From: a bacterium | Lineage (GTDB): Bacteria; Chloroflexota; Dehalococcoidia; Tepidiformales; Tepidiformaceae | Assembly: GCA_945861295.1 (NCBI GenBank) | Contig: CAMAUF010000181.1 | Location: forward strand, 1 to 5,443 | Direction of reading: 5' to 3' | DNA: 5,443 bases | Shown here: positions 4,071-5,443 of the stretch, in pieces | Numbering within the stretch: the stretch's first letter is position 1 | Layout of the letters: each line of letters starts with the position of its first letter | The notes under the pieces: generated by a model | Told to the model about the DNA's origin: nothing | Seen by the model: the letters and a program-made list of their open reading frames with translations, nothing else | Database searches by the model: none | Program-made: the position numbers and the translations under genes

Positions 4071-5443
4071 CTATTCCGGCGGCACGACCGGCAGCCCCGC
4101 GGCAACCGCGTCGTATTTCGCCAGCGCACGCCTCACGACCTGTTCAAGATCCTCGTCGAGGAGCCAGCGTTGCTCCAAGAGCCCGGTCGCGGCGGCCCGG
4201 ACGCGCGCTTCGTAGTCGTCGCGGCCAGCGTAGCGTTCCTCGACCGAAGGCCGCGGGTCGCTGGTCGCCTCGCGGGCGGCCTTGGTCGCCGCAAACGGAA
4301 ACGTCGAGCCCATATACCGCACGAGTTGGTCAGCGGCGCCCATGACAGGATGACGCGGGTTCCAGCCCGTGTAGGTCGCGACGGGGACGGCGACATCGGG
4401 ATGTCTCACGCCCGCGACCTCGTTCCCGTCGCCATCGATCGCCGACACGCGCGCCAGCAGCGATGCGCCAACGACCGCCGGTACGCGCCCGATGCCTTCG
4501 CTCGTCTCCGGGCCGAGGTCGAGCACTTGGATGAAGCGCATCTTCGCGGGGTCGGGCCGGGCAGCGCCGGGGATCCGGATGGCATCGAGGGCTGCCGCGC
4601 GTTCGATCACCGTGCCGTCCGTTACCGACGGGACAGCGCTCGGCGGCGGCTCGACGCCCGCGGCGACCCAGCGGTCGAGGTTGGTGAGCGCGGCCCGCAA
4701 CATCGGCCGTTGGTCCACGGCATTCATCCAGTGCCGCAGGACGGGCCCGTCTGGGATCGGGACCTTGCTCAGCAGCGGCCAGACGCCAGGGCCGTGCTGC
4801 GTGCTGGCGAAGAGGTACGCGCGTATATCCTCGGGCAGCGCCAGGTCACGCGAGCCGTCGGCGAGGATGTGGGCGAGGGCTGCATCGCCGCGCCAATATT
4901 CGGCCGCCGAGTTGACGTACATCACCTTCGGCAGGCCGCCGAGCGATCGTTGCTTGTCGAGCAATCCGGCGTGTCCGCCTTCGGATGTGTCGCTCCAGGG
5001 CGGGAGGTGGCCAAAGCTGGGCGTGACTTCGACCGACGGCTGGGCGAAACGATGGTTGAATTCGCCGCGGCGGCCACCCGCGACGAACGGCAGCAGGCCA
5101 TCGAATACCTGCCGGCCGGCTTCGTCGACGTTCAGGCCGTGATAGAGGAACGTGCGCAGGAAGCGGCCGCTCTGGCTGATGCCGAAGCCCAGCGCCCGCG
5201 TGGCGGCGCCCGCGCAGGGGCTGGCGCCATCGAACCGGAGCGCGGAGACGAAGTCGCGGACGGCCAGCAGGCCCGTGCCGACGACCGGGCAGTGACCGGT
5301 CGTGTAGAAGAGGTCGTAGACCTTGCCCGGAGCAAAGCCGCCTTCGAGCCAGACTGATTCGCCGTCAGGGACGAGCTGACCGCCTTCGGCGCGGGCGAAA
5401 CGCCAAGTGCCGCGCGGGATTTCGGCGCGCGGGCCGTCGGGCC
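4071..5443 (-). CDS. Abhydrolase_10-type alpha/beta hydrolase, C-terminal part
   Basis: Reading the minus strand from the right edge, this frame is open from 5441 to the TAG at 4071, giving 456 visible residues; the N-terminus lies outside the window. Counting from the first whole codon, GFGISQSGRFLR at about 85-96 contains the nucleophile elbow G-I-S-Q-S (Ser89). It is followed by YHGLN, DGLLPFVAGGRRGEFNHRFAQPS and PPWSDTSEGG, all typical of this family. VNSAAEYWRGDAAL gives the likely acid Glu180, and FASTQHGPG gives the likely base His215. The conserved C-terminal block HWMNAVDQRPMLRAALTNLDRWV follows. The fold is an alpha/beta hydrolase (PF20091 type) of unknown substrate, with members usually longer than 600 residues, so perhaps 150-250 residues are missing. 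Any signal peptide would be in the missing part. A TTG at 4964 is not the start, because the catalytic serine lies upstream of it. The gene converges with the smaller hydrolase across 33 nt. Confidence 0.85.
   Translation of the reverse strand, partial: PDGPRAEIPRGTWRFARAEGGQLVPDGESVWLEGGFAPGKVYDLFYTTGHCPVVGTGLLAVRDFVSALRFDGASPCAGAATRALGFGISQSGRFLRTFLYHGLNVDEAGRQVFDGLLPFVAGGRRGEFNHRFAQPSVEVTPSFGHLPPWSDTSEGGHAGLLDKQRSLGGLPKVMYVNSAAEYWRGDAALAHILADGSRDLALPEDIRAYLFASTQHGPGVWPLLSKVPIPDGPVLRHWMNAVDQRPMLRAALTNLDRWVAAGVEPPPSAVPSVTDGTVIERAAALDAIRIPGAARPDPAKMRFIQVLDLGPETSEGIGRVPAVVGASLLARVSAIDGDGNEVAGVRHPDVAVPVATYTGWNPRHPVMGAADQLVRYMGSTFPFAATKAAREATSDPRPSVEERYAGRDDYEARVRAAATGLLEQRWLLDEDLEQVVRRALAKYDAVAAGLPVVPPE

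Noticed and set aside
4170..5357. 395-codon plus-strand open frame opposite the Abhydrolase_10 gene
   Set aside because: It is Arg/Ala/Asp-rich with no motif. The minus strand across the same region carries a complete catalytic serine, acid and histidine set.

Overview
This is a GC-rich stretch with tightly packed genes and long antisense shadow frames, typical of a high-GC bacterial chromosome. The gene set is a stand-alone Lrp/AsnC ligand-binding (RAM) domain protein, an NHLRC2-type thioredoxin/NHL lipoprotein, a Uma2-family protein, two alpha/beta hydrolases and a probable moeA start. This fits Chloroflexota, Armatimonadota, Deinococcota or Actinomycetota, but the sequence alone does not decide. 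Two genes appear to have a -10-like hexamer exactly 6 nt before an ATG and no good Shine-Dalgarno (SD). That is leaderless geometry, which is common in several of those phyla. There is no phage, transposon, CRISPR, tRNA or rRNA signal.

Layout, left to right. Positions 1-51 (minus) hold the first 17 codons of a probable moeA, cut by the left edge. Positions 169-420 (minus) encode an 83-residue RAM-domain protein. It has a strong SD, a consensus TTGACA -35 at 487-492 with a 17-bp spacer, and a perfect stem-loop near the predicted transcript start. Positions 513-2594 (minus) encode a large lipoprotein: signal peptide with an LAGC lipobox, thioredoxin fold with a CINC motif, a run of NHL repeats, and a C-terminal beta-rich domain. 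Positions 2673-3230 (minus) encode a Uma2 (DUF820) protein starting at GTG. Positions 3279-4037 (plus) encode a prolyl-aminopeptidase-like alpha/beta hydrolase, divergent from Uma2 across only 48 nt. Positions 4071-5443 (minus) hold the C-terminal 456 residues of an Abhydrolase_10-type alpha/beta hydrolase whose frame stays open to the right edge.

How the genes relate. The first four genes lie head to tail on the minus strand, but apparent promoters before three of them suggest separate or partly separate transcription. The lipoprotein is probably anchored outside the cytoplasmic membrane and may act in thiol-disulfide chemistry or protein interaction. The two hydrolases converge with a 33-nt gap and belong to different families, so no shared pathway can be claimed. 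I see no convincing undescribed multi-gene system. The points most worth checking are the overlapping divergent promoters at 3230-3281, the stem-loop at the RAM-gene transcript start, and the NHLRC2-like lipoprotein architecture.
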